Below are positions 35,456 to 43,780 of a DNA stretch of 64,000 bases, in pieces. Positions within the stretch are counted from its first letter, which is position 1; every line of letters starts with the position of its first letter. Both the position numbers and the translations under genes were made by a program. A model generated the notes under the pieces. The model ran no database searches. It was given only the letters and a program-made list of their open reading frames with translations, and had not been told where the DNA came from. Origin of the DNA: JBECKS01 sp040235395 (GTDB lineage Bacteria; Pseudomonadota; Gammaproteobacteria; Pseudomonadales; JBECKS01); contig JBECKS010000130.1 of NCBI GenBank assembly GCA_040235395.1, positions 1-64,000 on the forward strand. Direction: 5' to 3'.

Positions 35456-35496
35456 AGCCCTGACAATCTCGCTAGAATCAAGCGCTTTGCAGGGCT
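35456..35496. repeat. Inverted repeat after acs
   Basis: AGCCCTG (35456-35462) and CAGGGCT (35490-35496) pair perfectly, with a 27-base loop that itself holds AGCGCT. No T-run follows; it could be a weak terminator for acs. Confidence 0.3.
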
Positions 35497-35603
35497 CAAG
35501 GCATTACCTAAAAATAAATAAATCCCTAGAAATAATTCAAGCAATAACTATAGCCACCCTCTGCGAATAACCACCATTTCTTACACAACTTAAGGAGAGA
35601 TTT

Positions 35604-37481
35604 ATGTTGTCTGGAACCAGTCAATTTGTTCGAGCTACGTTGTTAGCATTTGCTTCACTGCTAATGCTAGTAAATTCACCAGCTTATGCCCGCTTTGGTG
35701 ATGGCCTTGAAGCTGAAGAAATGGAGGCATTGAAGAAGGCCTGGGATTTGGATCCTGGTGCAATCGTTAACAATAACAAGGTGCTGAAAAAACTTTCAGC
35801 AGACCAAATCTCTGAATTAATCGAATACAAAGATACTTCCCACTATAGCTTCTTACACGTTGTTGTGGTTAAAGGTGAAGAACTCGGTAATGGTGCCTTA
35901 GGAAAACAGAATTACAAACTATCCATCATGACGCGCATTGGAAACCGACTGGAACCAATCCCTTTCCAGATAGATGAAGTGGATTTATCAGGTCTAGCCT
36001 ATATTCCAGGTCTTAAAAAACGGGATTATGCAATTGACGGTACTGAAAAGGTTTTCGATAAACAGGACGAAATAGCTTTCATGTATCGCGATGCAGGCTT
36101 GGAAAAATATCAGGCAGGCAAAACCTTGTTACCCAGAGGAAAGGTGCTAAAAGAAATTGTGCTTACCTTTCAAGACCGAAAGCCCAGATACGCTTACCTT
36201 GTCGAGGATAACAACAAAAGAAACACTGCTAATTATGTCAACATGGACATCGCCACAGGGAATTTCGACTCCACTTATTACAACATGAGCTGGGATCCCA
36301 ACAACTTTTCACAGATTCGTAATGTTATTCCCAAAGTTGGACCGGAACAGGGTAAAAATGTGCTGGACAACATTTACTTTGAGGTAAGCACTGGAATATT
36401 TAACAAGAACGTTCGTTTCGGATTGAACTCCAAAAAACATATTTTTGCTGAGATCATTGGCATCAAACAAGGCCCAATCAGGGTTAACGCCATGGTAAAA
36501 GGAAGAGTCAAGTATGTTGGCATACCCTCCATGCCTTATTACGTGAACATGGTTTTCAGTGAACAAAGTATAAGCTTCAGAAGCCGTACAACATTGGATG
36601 GTTATAAATACGCAAAATACGCAGCTGCCATTTTAAAAGATCCTGGAATTTACGTGAGCATGGACTTCCATAATATTGACGGCGCTCACATTAATTTCCA
36701 TTCCATAGCTGATTCCAATGAGTTGCCAACAGTGGATGGGAAAATGTCTGCAATTGAGCACCGTATTAACGAAGAGAGACTGCCTGGAAACTGGTTCTGG
36801 ATCGACAGTGGTCACGGCTGGAACATCTATTTTTCTAATAACTGGCCCATCATAGAAGGAGGTCTCTTCGACGCTTTCTTGGCGGGCATGTCCTTCCACA
36901 TGGTGTATGAAGACGATATTAGCAAAACTACAGAATATGAACGCTTCCCTGGTGGCGAACCGAGAATAGGTGTTGAAGGGCGAGGGATTCCGCAGGTAGC
37001 AATGGAATTGATAAGCTCCATTAGCGGTATCCCCTTTAGCGATGTTCCTTCTATGGGCGGTCTTGTTGATTTTATGATTGAAGAGGGTGACAAAGGGGAT
37101 CTTAATAAATTAAACAAGATTGTTGCAGAAGTGCTCGTTGAACAGAGGGAAATGGGTAAAATCAAAAACAGCAAAGAGCTAGCTGATGCATTTTTGGCAG
37201 ACTTCAATTTAGTAGGTGTTAGAAGTCCAAATAGGCCTAAGTTGAATCAGGCGTTTCGTACTACTATCGAGAAGCTGGATAGATTTGAGAATTTTAATGT
37301 AGGTCAGGCAGCAAAGGATTTCAAAGCAGCAAGTAAAGCAATTGGTCTTGATCTGGAACTGATTCATTATGCCCCCAGAGACAATGTGCTCTGGTTTCCG
37401 GACTCAATGGGCGATGGAGGCCCGGATGGTTTCAGGATAGAAGTTCAGGAGCCTCCTAAGTTTAAAATTAACAACATCTAG
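35604..37481 (+). CDS. Large exported protein of unknown function
   Basis: I cannot place this 625-residue protein in a named family. AAGGAGAG precedes the ATG. A signal peptide ends about VNSPAYA (residue 29). A striking segment at about residues 100-180 (GNRLEPIPFQIDEVD, then a later KQDEIAFMYRDAG) looks like a beta-sandwich with an acidic DE cluster. The middle is rich in aromatic beta-strand patterns (WFWIDSGHGWNIYFSNNWPI). The last 180 residues are helical and charged, ending with PDSMGDGGPDGF, which is rich in Asp and Gly and could bind calcium. There is no membrane segment other than the signal. A strong terminator follows, so the gene appears monocistronic. Confidence 0.55.
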   Translation: MLSGTSQFVRATLLAFASLLMLVNSPAYARFGDGLEAEEMEALKKAWDLDPGAIVNNNKVLKKLSADQISELIEYKDTSHYSFLHVVVVKGEELGNGALGKQNYKLSIMTRIGNRLEPIPFQIDEVDLSGLAYIPGLKKRDYAIDGTEKVFDKQDEIAFMYRDAGLEKYQAGKTLLPRGKVLKEIVLTFQDRKPRYAYLVEDNNKRNTANYVNMDIATGNFDSTYYNMSWDPNNFSQIRNVIPKVGPEQGKNVLDNIYFEVSTGIFNKNVRFGLNSKKHIFAEIIGIKQGPIRVNAMVKGRVKYVGIPSMPYYVNMVFSEQSISFRSRTTLDGYKYAKYAAAILKDPGIYVSMDFHNIDGAHINFHSIADSNELPTVDGKMSAIEHRINEERLPGNWFWIDSGHGWNIYFSNNWPIIEGGLFDAFLAGMSFHMVYEDDISKTTEYERFPGGEPRIGVEGRGIPQVAMELISSISGIPFSDVPSMGGLVDFMIEEGDKGDLNKLNKIVAEVLVEQREMGKIKNSKELADAFLADFNLVGVRSPNRPKLNQAFRTTIEKLDRFENFNVGQAAKDFKAASKAIGLDLELIHYAPRDNVLWFPDSMGDGGPDGFRIEVQEPPKFKINNI

Positions 37482-37503
37482 GGGGTGTTGTTGGAGCAAC
37501 CAT

Positions 37504-37534
37504 AAAAAAAAGCCGCATTAAGCGGCTTTTTTTT
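37504..37534. terminator. Rho-independent terminator
   Basis: GCCGC-ATTAA-GCGGC (37512-37526) is flanked by eight A on the left and eight T on the right, so it can stop transcription from both sides: the 35604 gene and the convergent 37567 gene. Confidence 0.88.
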
Positions 37535-37566
37535 ATGGCTAGCGAAAAGTAGGCTTGAAAATAAAT

Positions 37567-38592
37567 CTACTTATCTCTTTTTCGTTTTAAAGGAACTGCT
37601 GTAAGCAGAAGTAATAGAATGGACAATGGAAAACGCCCTTCTGGACAGCTTCCCCCTGGTTTAATAGCGTTTATAGGGCTAACGTGATTTGCCGCCGTTT
37701 GGGTATAAATTAAATCACCATTTACTAAATTGGTGGCTGGAACACCAAAACCTGTGCTGTTGATAGAAAGATTGGTAATTCCCTGGTCAGGCACCAAGGT
37801 CATATCAATATACATGGAGTAATCTGTACTGCTGCCACCTAGTCTGGGTCTAAAATCCATCTGAATCTGAATAGCACCACCACCCAAGTCTGTTAAAAGA
37901 ATACTATCCACGTTCCAGTAAAGTGGTCTTGGCTGCCCACCAACAAGGGCCAAACCTGATCCATGTTGCCCACCATTGACAAAAGCATCCCTCAAATCTG
38001 AATTCTTGTTCTTGCACTCAATCACATTACCATTGTTGGTTGGCTCACCTAAATTTTCAGTTAAATCTTCAAGCAAAACCAAACCAGTTCGCTCAACACG
38101 CCCTCTACCGGTATCCTGACAACTATTTTGATCTACTGGATAGCCACTGACATAAAAACCCATGAAGTCCATCCATTCCACACGGCTTCTAGTTTCAAAC
38201 TTCAACAGAACATCATTTAAGCCCATCCAGTGTTCAAGATAGATGCCATAGAGTGACAAGGAGTCTTCATAGTTTCCGAAATAAAGAGTCAGCTCATCCC
38301 CAAACACAATAGGGTTTAATTTAAGACAGCCTCCACCAATCGTTTCCTTTTCTCCAACGGTAGCTACAACAGGTTTGGTACCACCAAAATTAAACGTGTA
38401 ATCAGCAAGGTCATAATCCCATGTATTATTACTAGCAATAGGAAGCAATCTGGATAAATCCAGATCAAGCACCTGATCATTTGCAGGAGTAATAAGGTCA
38501 ACGCTAGTGGTGATATTTACCGCGTGTGCCATGCCTGTGGAGGCCACAAGAACCACGCCAAACATTGCTTTCAAATGCCTATACATCTTCAC
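37567..38592 (-). CDS. Exported protein with a C-terminal sorting-signal-like tail
   Basis: The 341-residue protein has a signal peptide (about 1-24, MFGVVLVASTGMAHA) and a beta-rich body with six or so cysteines. The family is not recognised. The C-terminus has the three-part layout of protein-sorting tails: PGGSC (312-316), a hydrophobic helix at about 321-335 (FPLSILLLLLTAVPL) and a basic end KRKRDK. This resembles GlyGly-CTERM and MYXO-CTERM signals handled by rhomboid-like or CAAX-like proteases, not PEP-CTERM. The start may be GTG at 38592 or ATG at 38586. No sorting protease gene is in the window. Confidence 0.6.
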   Translation of the reverse strand: MKMYRHLKAMFGVVLVASTGMAHAVNITTSVDLITPANDQVLDLDLSRLLPIASNNTWDYDLADYTFNFGGTKPVVATVGEKETIGGGCLKLNPIVFGDELTLYFGNYEDSLSLYGIYLEHWMGLNDVLLKFETRSRVEWMDFMGFYVSGYPVDQNSCQDTGRGRVERTGLVLLEDLTENLGEPTNNGNVIECKNKNSDLRDAFVNGGQHGSGLALVGGQPRPLYWNVDSILLTDLGGGAIQIQMDFRPRLGGSSTDYSMYIDMTLVPDQGITNLSINSTGFGVPATNLVNGDLIYTQTAANHVSPINAIKPGGSCPEGRFPLSILLLLLTAVPLKRKRDK

Positions 38593-38960
38593 TATGGGTA
38601 ACTCTCTTACTGAACTTAATTATTATTCTTTTCAATGCGATATATACCTGTCGGGCACCAAGCCTACCCCTACAAGGTAATGTCTACAGCCTTCCAATAC
38701 TACAACAATTAGCATCAGAATGTTAAACCAATTTATCAAAAGTCCCTCATTCGCACCTACTATATTGCTGTAATCAACACCACCTTAACAGCTGTCATCC
38801 ACCATTTCATTTGACTGACTAGAGAGCAAAAAACCCTAGCAGGGGAGGAAGGTAACGCTAAATATGATGAAACCGTCAATCCATTGCCCGGATGACCGCA
38901 CAAAACGCCCTGAAAAGCCCTATAATTGGCAAGAAAGAGCCTCAGAAGAGCTGCTTCTGA
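38593..38960. other. Intergenic region with a possible short gene
   Basis: The region between two minus-strand exported-protein genes. It holds a possible 39-residue plus-strand frame at 38864-38983 and a small hairpin near the end of the 38961 gene (38943-38959). No clear promoter for the 37567 gene was identified. Confidence 0.35.
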
Positions 38961-38983
38961 CTACTCCGTCTCTTCAGGAATGA
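38864..38983 (+). CDS. Possible 39-residue small protein
   Basis: An open frame from ATG at 38864 to TGA at 38983 encodes a polar peptide beginning MMKPSIHCPDDRTKRPEKPY and ending in an acidic-hydrophobic helix-like stretch. GGAGGAAGG lies 12 to 20 bases upstream, a little far for a ribosome binding site. The 3' end overlaps the end of the convergent 38961 gene by 23 bases. No family is recognised. It may be chance. Confidence 0.22.
   Translation: MMKPSIHCPDDRTKRPEKPYNWQERASEELLLTTPSLQE
38943..38959 (-). terminator. Hairpin just after the 38961 gene
   Basis: CAGAAG and CTTCTG pair around a 5-base loop directly behind the stop codon, extended by AG..CT pairs. The following bases on the minus strand are only moderately T-rich (CTCTTTCTTG), so it is a weak terminator candidate for the two-gene unit 40777-38961. 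Confidence 0.4.
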
Positions 38984-39470
38984 ATATGGCTTTTGTGATA
39001 TCGAAGTCACATTGGGCTGATTTAGCGCCACTCCTAACTTCCACGCCAAGAGACTTGCTATCAAATATGAATTTATATCCTCCATCCTTACTATCGACAG
39101 AGAGCGTAGATTGCTCACCCTGAATCACCAAAGCCTGAAATAGTACATCCTTGAAGGAAGCGTATGGATGATCAACGTAAAACTCTGAATAGATTTTTTC
39201 CTTTTTAGCACTAAAGACAGTAAATACAGTTTCAGGAGAAACAAACAAATCGACGAAACAATCACCCCTATCTCCCGACCGACCCAATTCAATTTTTCCG
39301 ACACCATTAGGAAACTTCGAAGTCTGGGCTGCAAGCATGTTCTGAAGCGCACCATTTACTTCCCCATGCTTTCTATCCAATCTAATACGCTCTGCACTAA
39401 CCATAGTAGAAACAACAAGCAGAATGGTAACCGCGAGAGAAAGAACTGATTTTTGAAATAGTCTAGTCAT
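38961..39470 (-). CDS. Small exported protein of unknown function
   Basis: A predicted 169-residue protein with a signal peptide ending near MVSA (residue 26). The mature part is about 140 residues with two cysteines (in GDCFVDLF and SAQCDFDITK) that could form a disulphide. Alternating strands dominate. No family recognised. It begins 11 bases after the coiled-coil protein gene at 39482 and is very likely cotranscribed with it, suggesting a joint periplasmic role. Confidence 0.55.
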   Translation of the reverse strand: MTRLFQKSVLSLAVTILLVVSTMVSAERIRLDRKHGEVNGALQNMLAAQTSKFPNGVGKIELGRSGDRGDCFVDLFVSPETVFTVFSAKKEKIYSEFYVDHPYASFKDVLFQALVIQGEQSTLSVDSKDGGYKFIFDSKSLGVEVRSGAKSAQCDFDITKAIFIPEETE

Positions 39471-39481
39471 ACTCTATTGCC

Positions 39482-40777
39482 TCAACGCAAATACTCTACC
39501 AAAATCTTTGGTAACTCTTCAGCCGCATCATTCAAAAGTAACTGGTGCGCATCTTTATCGTCATAATAAACACGCTGTTGGTTTGATTCTGTTGAAGTAC
39601 TTTCAATCAAGAATTTTCCTGTAGATAATGCATGCTCCTGTTTACCGACTTTTACACGATCTTTTGCATCCACAGGAATCCCACTTTCTCTTTGCCAACG
39701 GTTATAAAAGCTCTTTACATTCCTTGTAATAACACGTTTTTTACCTTTGCTAAGACAATTCAGATATTGATCCATGGAAATCTTGGATTGGCAAACAGCA
39801 TCAGTTTTATAAACAGCCGTTAATCTTGAATCACCAAGCCCCATGGGGTCTATTGTTACAAGAAAATCAATATCCCTATTCTTCTTTTTTGCAACTTCAG
39901 TTGCTGCCAAAACAGCAGCACCTCCACCCAAGCCATAACCAATTAATATAACTTTCGAATCTTCCGGAATCTGATTTAATTCTTTATCCATCTGGCTAAG
40001 AAAATTGAGCATTGAACCGTTAGTTGGAGAACTTTTTGCGGTCAAATCATTCCAGTTAGATTCAACATACTTCGCTTGATACGACTCAACCCATTTCTTT
40101 AACTTCAAAGCCTTCTCAACTTCACCAGTTTTATTACCTGAAATCACATAAATATATGCATGATACGTTTTACCAACATAAACAGGCTTGCTGCTCTTTT
40201 TTAACGCGACCAGTTCATCGACTTTACTTTGTCTTTTTTTCAGTAACGCCTGAATCTGCTTGTCAGTACTTATCGTTTTTGTAGATGAAGATAATTTAGA
40301 CTTCAAACTTGCAATTTTTTCATTGTTAGCTGCAATATCAGCTTCCATCTTCCTTTTTTCAGCTTGCAAATCATTTAATTCCGTTTGTGATGTTTTTTTA
40401 TCAACATTTAATGCGCTCTTCTTTGTTTCATAGGTTCCGCTATTCAGACCTTGGTCAATCGCACCCAAACCCTTATACCAGGTATCAAGCTCCTTTATGT
40501 TGCTTTCGACGAAATCATAACGCTCTTGAGATCTGGCAATCTTTCTATCATGACGATCCAGACGTTTCTCGTTATTTTTTTGTTCTTTCTCTATATTATC
40601 TAACTCCACCTGAAGACTTGCATTTTTTCCTGCTAACTGTGCTTTTCTCGCCGAAATAGCACTATCAATTTCGTCAATTTCCTTTTGAACGCTAGCTACG
40701 TCTGCTTGCGACACACTTGAAAAAAAATAAAACGAAACGAAAAAGAAAATCTTAAACAATTGAAGGTTTTTCTTCAT
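39482..40777 (-). CDS. Exported coiled-coil protein with serine-less alpha/beta-hydrolase domain
   Basis: From the ATG at 40777 the protein has 431 residues: a signal peptide (about 1-25, ending VSQA), a long charged coiled coil (about 27-195, with many Lys, Glu and Gln heptads), and a C-terminal alpha/beta-hydrolase-like domain (about 200-431). The nucleophile elbow reads VILIGYGLGGGAAVL, so the serine of the usual G-x-S-x-G is Gly282. The likely acid D310 (VTIDPMG) and a histidine candidate H411 (DDKDAHQLLL) are still present. That suggests a binding or scaffold protein derived from a lipase/thioesterase fold. An earlier in-frame start at 40816 would precede a second signal-like stretch and is less likely. 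Confidence 0.65.
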   Translation of the reverse strand: MKKNLQLFKIFFFVSFYFFSSVSQADVASVQKEIDEIDSAISARKAQLAGKNASLQVELDNIEKEQKNNEKRLDRHDRKIARSQERYDFVESNIKELDTWYKGLGAIDQGLNSGTYETKKSALNVDKKTSQTELNDLQAEKRKMEADIAANNEKIASLKSKLSSSTKTISTDKQIQALLKKRQSKVDELVALKKSSKPVYVGKTYHAYIYVISGNKTGEVEKALKLKKWVESYQAKYVESNWNDLTAKSSPTNGSMLNFLSQMDKELNQIPEDSKVILIGYGLGGGAAVLAATEVAKKKNRDIDFLVTIDPMGLGDSRLTAVYKTDAVCQSKISMDQYLNCLSKGKKRVITRNVKSFYNRWQRESGIPVDAKDRVKVGKQEHALSTGKFLIESTSTESNQQRVYYDDKDAHQLLLNDAAEELPKILVEYLR

Positions 40778-40921
40778 ACGCAGAACCTTGTTTATAAGTA
40801 TTAAAATCAAAGACAAACATATTTTGAATCTAGCAAAGTTAATACAAAGCCCAAACCATTGAAAGACTAAGTCACTTTATTTCCAGACAGGTAGGAATGC
40901 CAACTTGAAACAGCTACAGGC

Positions 40922-42781
40922 TTAGAACCGATGGGTGTAAGATGCTGAAAAAATTAACATATTAAAAGATTGCTCTGCCCTGTATTCAGCTCCCCTTAAT
41001 GAAAGGATAGCCAACGGGTTATCATAAAGACTTTGTTGTGCTGGTTCTGGTTGTGTCATACCCACATGCATAGAAGATAGCGACATATCAACGGTCTTAT
41101 CATGAGTTAACTTATATTCCGCCCCTACTGATGTCAGCCTTAACGTATTAACAGGAAAGATTGCGCCCTCTTTAAGAAAAGGTCTATCCTCATAACCAAA
41201 GCGGAAAGCGAGACGTTTATTCCACTGTTGTTCAACACCAAAAGCCCAATATGATGTGTCAACACCGCCTGCAGGAATAGGTATCGTCGAACCAACGTTA
41301 TTTGGGCTCAATAATCCCAAAAACCCAATCGCATTTACTTCTGTGCTCGTTATGGTTGCATCCCAGGTTTTCCAGACTGAGTAGCCATACCTACGGTATT
41401 CGATATTAACCTTGGTCTTATCCAACAACTGCAAACTTACACCTGTAGAAAAAGCAGTAGGCCAAGGCAGGAGCAAATCGATGGCTATCCTGTCTGATGA
41501 GCTACCATCCAACAGCAAATTAGTAAACAAGCCAACAACAGGGACGCTATTCAAGCCATTGATAATAGCTGTGATTCCCGGCTCATAATAAACCCTACCG
41601 TTTGTGTCATATATATCGTTCTCTTTGGTGCGATATGCCGCCCCCCAAGTCATCCATGGCATGGGCTTCCATTGCACGCCAAAATTCCAGCCATAAACTA
41701 CTGGTGTTTGTCCTTCGACTATCACCTCACCTACTTTATCCCATGGAAGAAATGGCCAGTAGCCAGCATCTCTGGCCTTACCAGCATCTACGCGCTCCTG
41801 ATGAATCTGATATAACTGTACACAGTTAAACATCTGGTCATAAATAAACTGGCTACCCGAATCCCTCCTTGACTCGTTGGTTTTACATAAGTCATGTACC
41901 ACAGCATTAAGGAAGCCAAGCAACTGGCTCTGGCCGTCGAGATAAAGACTAGTCTGAAGCCTTGATTTACTTACTCTCAGCGCAGCACCTACTGACAACT
42001 TGTCAGTTACCTGAAACGCCATACCTGGACTAAAAGTAAGCCGCTGTATACCTAAATCGTCCATGAGCGCTAGATTGCCCTGAAAACTCAGTGTTGGAAC
42101 AGGTGCTTGTGAAGAAACCTGTGCAGCAAAAGCCACTCGCGAATCCGCTGATGATTTGTATCCAATATTTGGAATTAAGATAGGAACTGCTCCAGGAATG
42201 GGAATCTGGGTATCAAGATTACTCTCTGGACTATCGAGGGGATCATTAGTAAAAATACCATTTGGATTGATTAATTCAGGACCAAAACAAACATCTCCAG
42301 GGATATCGTAATTAAGACTGGGAACTGATGGATCCAAACCGCCTGAAACAGGGTCTCTCCCAGGATTTGATGCCATTGAACCAGGAGTAAACCCTAATGT
42401 CGCAAACGGCTTGTATGCCGAATCGCAGCGAACTGTATAGCCTCTATAGAATAGAGTGAACTCAGGGTATTTTGGTGTTAGCTGAGGAGAAACTCTTCTG
42501 ACTACCTGAAGTAAGGGCGCACCAATCAAACGCCACTCTGAAGAAAAACCAGGCTTCAAATTAATCAATGCTGCAGGATTATAGTGAAGGGAGTCGACAC
42601 CCACATAATCCGCAGTAACAGCGTTACCCAAAGCGAAAGCTTTTGGATTAAATGTAAGAATATTTTCAACAACGGCAGCATGCAGGCTATTAGAAGCCAT
42701 CAACATAACAGCTAAAAACAGCCCCCTAAGGCTAGCGACCTTTTTTATTTGTTGCACAAAAGGGAGTGAGCAAAAGCCCAT
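40922..42781 (-). CDS. FadL-like outer-membrane transport protein
   Basis: The ATG at 42781 has CAGAGGTAACT before it and gives 619 residues. A signal peptide ends near NSLHA. The mature start carries the NPAA motif (SLHYNPAALINLKPG) common to the OMPP1/FadL/TodX family, which takes up long-chain fatty acids and other hydrophobic compounds. The protein ends SASYTHRF, a terminal-phenylalanine beta-signal. It is clearly longer than the usual 420-460 residues; extra segments rich in Asn, Pro, Gly and Asp with cysteines lie about residues 105-190, and a second insertion is about 300-350. The nearby acs gene is compatible with acetyl-unit metabolism, but no direct link is visible. Confidence 0.75.
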   Translation of the reverse strand: MGFCSLPFVQQIKKVASLRGLFLAVMLMASNSLHAAVVENILTFNPKAFALGNAVTADYVGVDSLHYNPAALINLKPGFSSEWRLIGAPLLQVVRRVSPQLTPKYPEFTLFYRGYTVRCDSAYKPFATLGFTPGSMASNPGRDPVSGGLDPSVPSLNYDIPGDVCFGPELINPNGIFTNDPLDSPESNLDTQIPIPGAVPILIPNIGYKSSADSRVAFAAQVSSQAPVPTLSFQGNLALMDDLGIQRLTFSPGMAFQVTDKLSVGAALRVSKSRLQTSLYLDGQSQLLGFLNAVVHDLCKTNESRRDSGSQFIYDQMFNCVQLYQIHQERVDAGKARDAGYWPFLPWDKVGEVIVEGQTPVVYGWNFGVQWKPMPWMTWGAAYRTKENDIYDTNGRVYYEPGITAIINGLNSVPVVGLFTNLLLDGSSSDRIAIDLLLPWPTAFSTGVSLQLLDKTKVNIEYRRYGYSVWKTWDATITSTEVNAIGFLGLLSPNNVGSTIPIPAGGVDTSYWAFGVEQQWNKRLAFRFGYEDRPFLKEGAIFPVNTLRLTSVGAEYKLTHDKTVDMSLSSMHVGMTQPEPAQQSLYDNPLAILSLRGAEYRAEQSFNMLIFSASYTHRF

Positions 42782-43231
42782 AGTTACCTCTGAAAACCCG
42801 CAAATCATTCTTATTTTTAGTTATTTTAAGTCCGTGAAGCTACGCCCGCTCTCCATTGTCCCCGAGCAACGAAATGATTCATGGAAACCTCTTATTCTAT
42901 GCGAGAGCCCACTCTCTATCAATTTTATTTTGGACCCAAACGCTCTGGTTATATGCTTTAAAAAGCCTGAAATCAGTGAGAATTAAGCTCCCAACCACAG
43001 TTCCATCTCTTGAGGGGGTAAGCTGACCGACTTTTTAGGACCTAAGTCCGTCAGTATATACCGAATTTAGTGTTGTGAATCAAGGTAAGCGCCAAATAAG
43101 TCTTTTAAAAGCATAAACTTAATGCCTATTCCTGATATCAAACCTTAATTCAGCAAGATTGACACCTTTTAAGCAAAGCTGTATGAAATATCTGTACAAG
43201 AAAACAACAATAAATATAAAGAAGGAACACC
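42782..43231. other. Divergent intergenic region
   Basis: Between the FadL-like gene and a small membrane-protein gene. It contains a clear promoter for the latter (43159-43187). A loosely palindromic stretch around TAGGACCTA lies near 43036-43044. Nothing coding is supported. Confidence 0.4.
43159..43187 (+). promoter_or_regulatory. Sigma-70 promoter for the 43232 gene
   Basis: A perfect TTGACA (43159-43164), a 17-base spacer and TATGAA (43182-43187), followed by AAGGA seven bases before the ATG at 43232. Confidence 0.65.
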
Positions 43232-43780
43232 ATGATTACTATTGATGCCCCTATCAGCTTTCTATTGGGCTCCGGCCTGGCATACGCTGCTTCTAAAAAA
43301 AGCAATACAAACAAAAATGATGTTTTCCTTAAGGGGTTCATCCTTCAAAGCTGTGTTCTTTCTCCAGTCATCCTTTTTTTCATGATTAGATTTGCAGATT
43401 GGGAGTGGAATTATCTTTTTAACGCTCATGACTTCTTTTTTGGGAGAGAAAACTTGGGAATAGGCGCAACAAGCATAGCCGTTTTAATTGCGTTGCTAAA
43501 TGCCACCTATATTCTCGGGTTCAAACTGGCCGTTAAACTCATTGATCAGGGGAAAGAAAAGCAACTGCTTATGATGCTAGCGGGCACCCTAGGGCTAGTT
43601 GCTATCATCATGCTTATCATGCTGAAGGAAACCTTACATATTGGTACCCTGCTTGAATTCCAGAATGAAGAAGCTGGTCTGATTTTTTTAAATATTGAGT
43701 TTCTGTTAGCGCAAACGGGAGCAGTAATTCTTCTCGGCTTAGGCTTTATGTATACGTTGAAGAGTACGCAAGAAAATTAA
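43232..43780 (+). CDS. Membrane protein of unknown function
   Basis: A 182-residue protein with AAGGA before its ATG. Hydrophobic segments at about 8-20, 33-52, 75-97, 115-130 and 155-175 suggest four or five inner-membrane helices. Charged residues sit in short loops (WEWNYLFNAHDFFFGREN). No motif or family is recognised. It stands alone, with its own strong promoter, and its stop overlaps the gspD stop. Confidence 0.55.
   Translation: MITIDAPISFLLGSGLAYAASKKSNTNKNDVFLKGFILQSCVLSPVILFFMIRFADWEWNYLFNAHDFFFGRENLGIGATSIAVLIALLNATYILGFKLAVKLIDQGKEKQLLMMLAGTLGLVAIIMLIMLKETLHIGTLLEFQNEEAGLIFLNIEFLLAQTGAVILLGLGFMYTLKSTQEN

Noticed and set aside
36827..37207. Open frame of 126 residues on the minus strand inside the 35604 gene
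   Set aside because: Antisense to a long gene with a good start and terminator; no independent signal.
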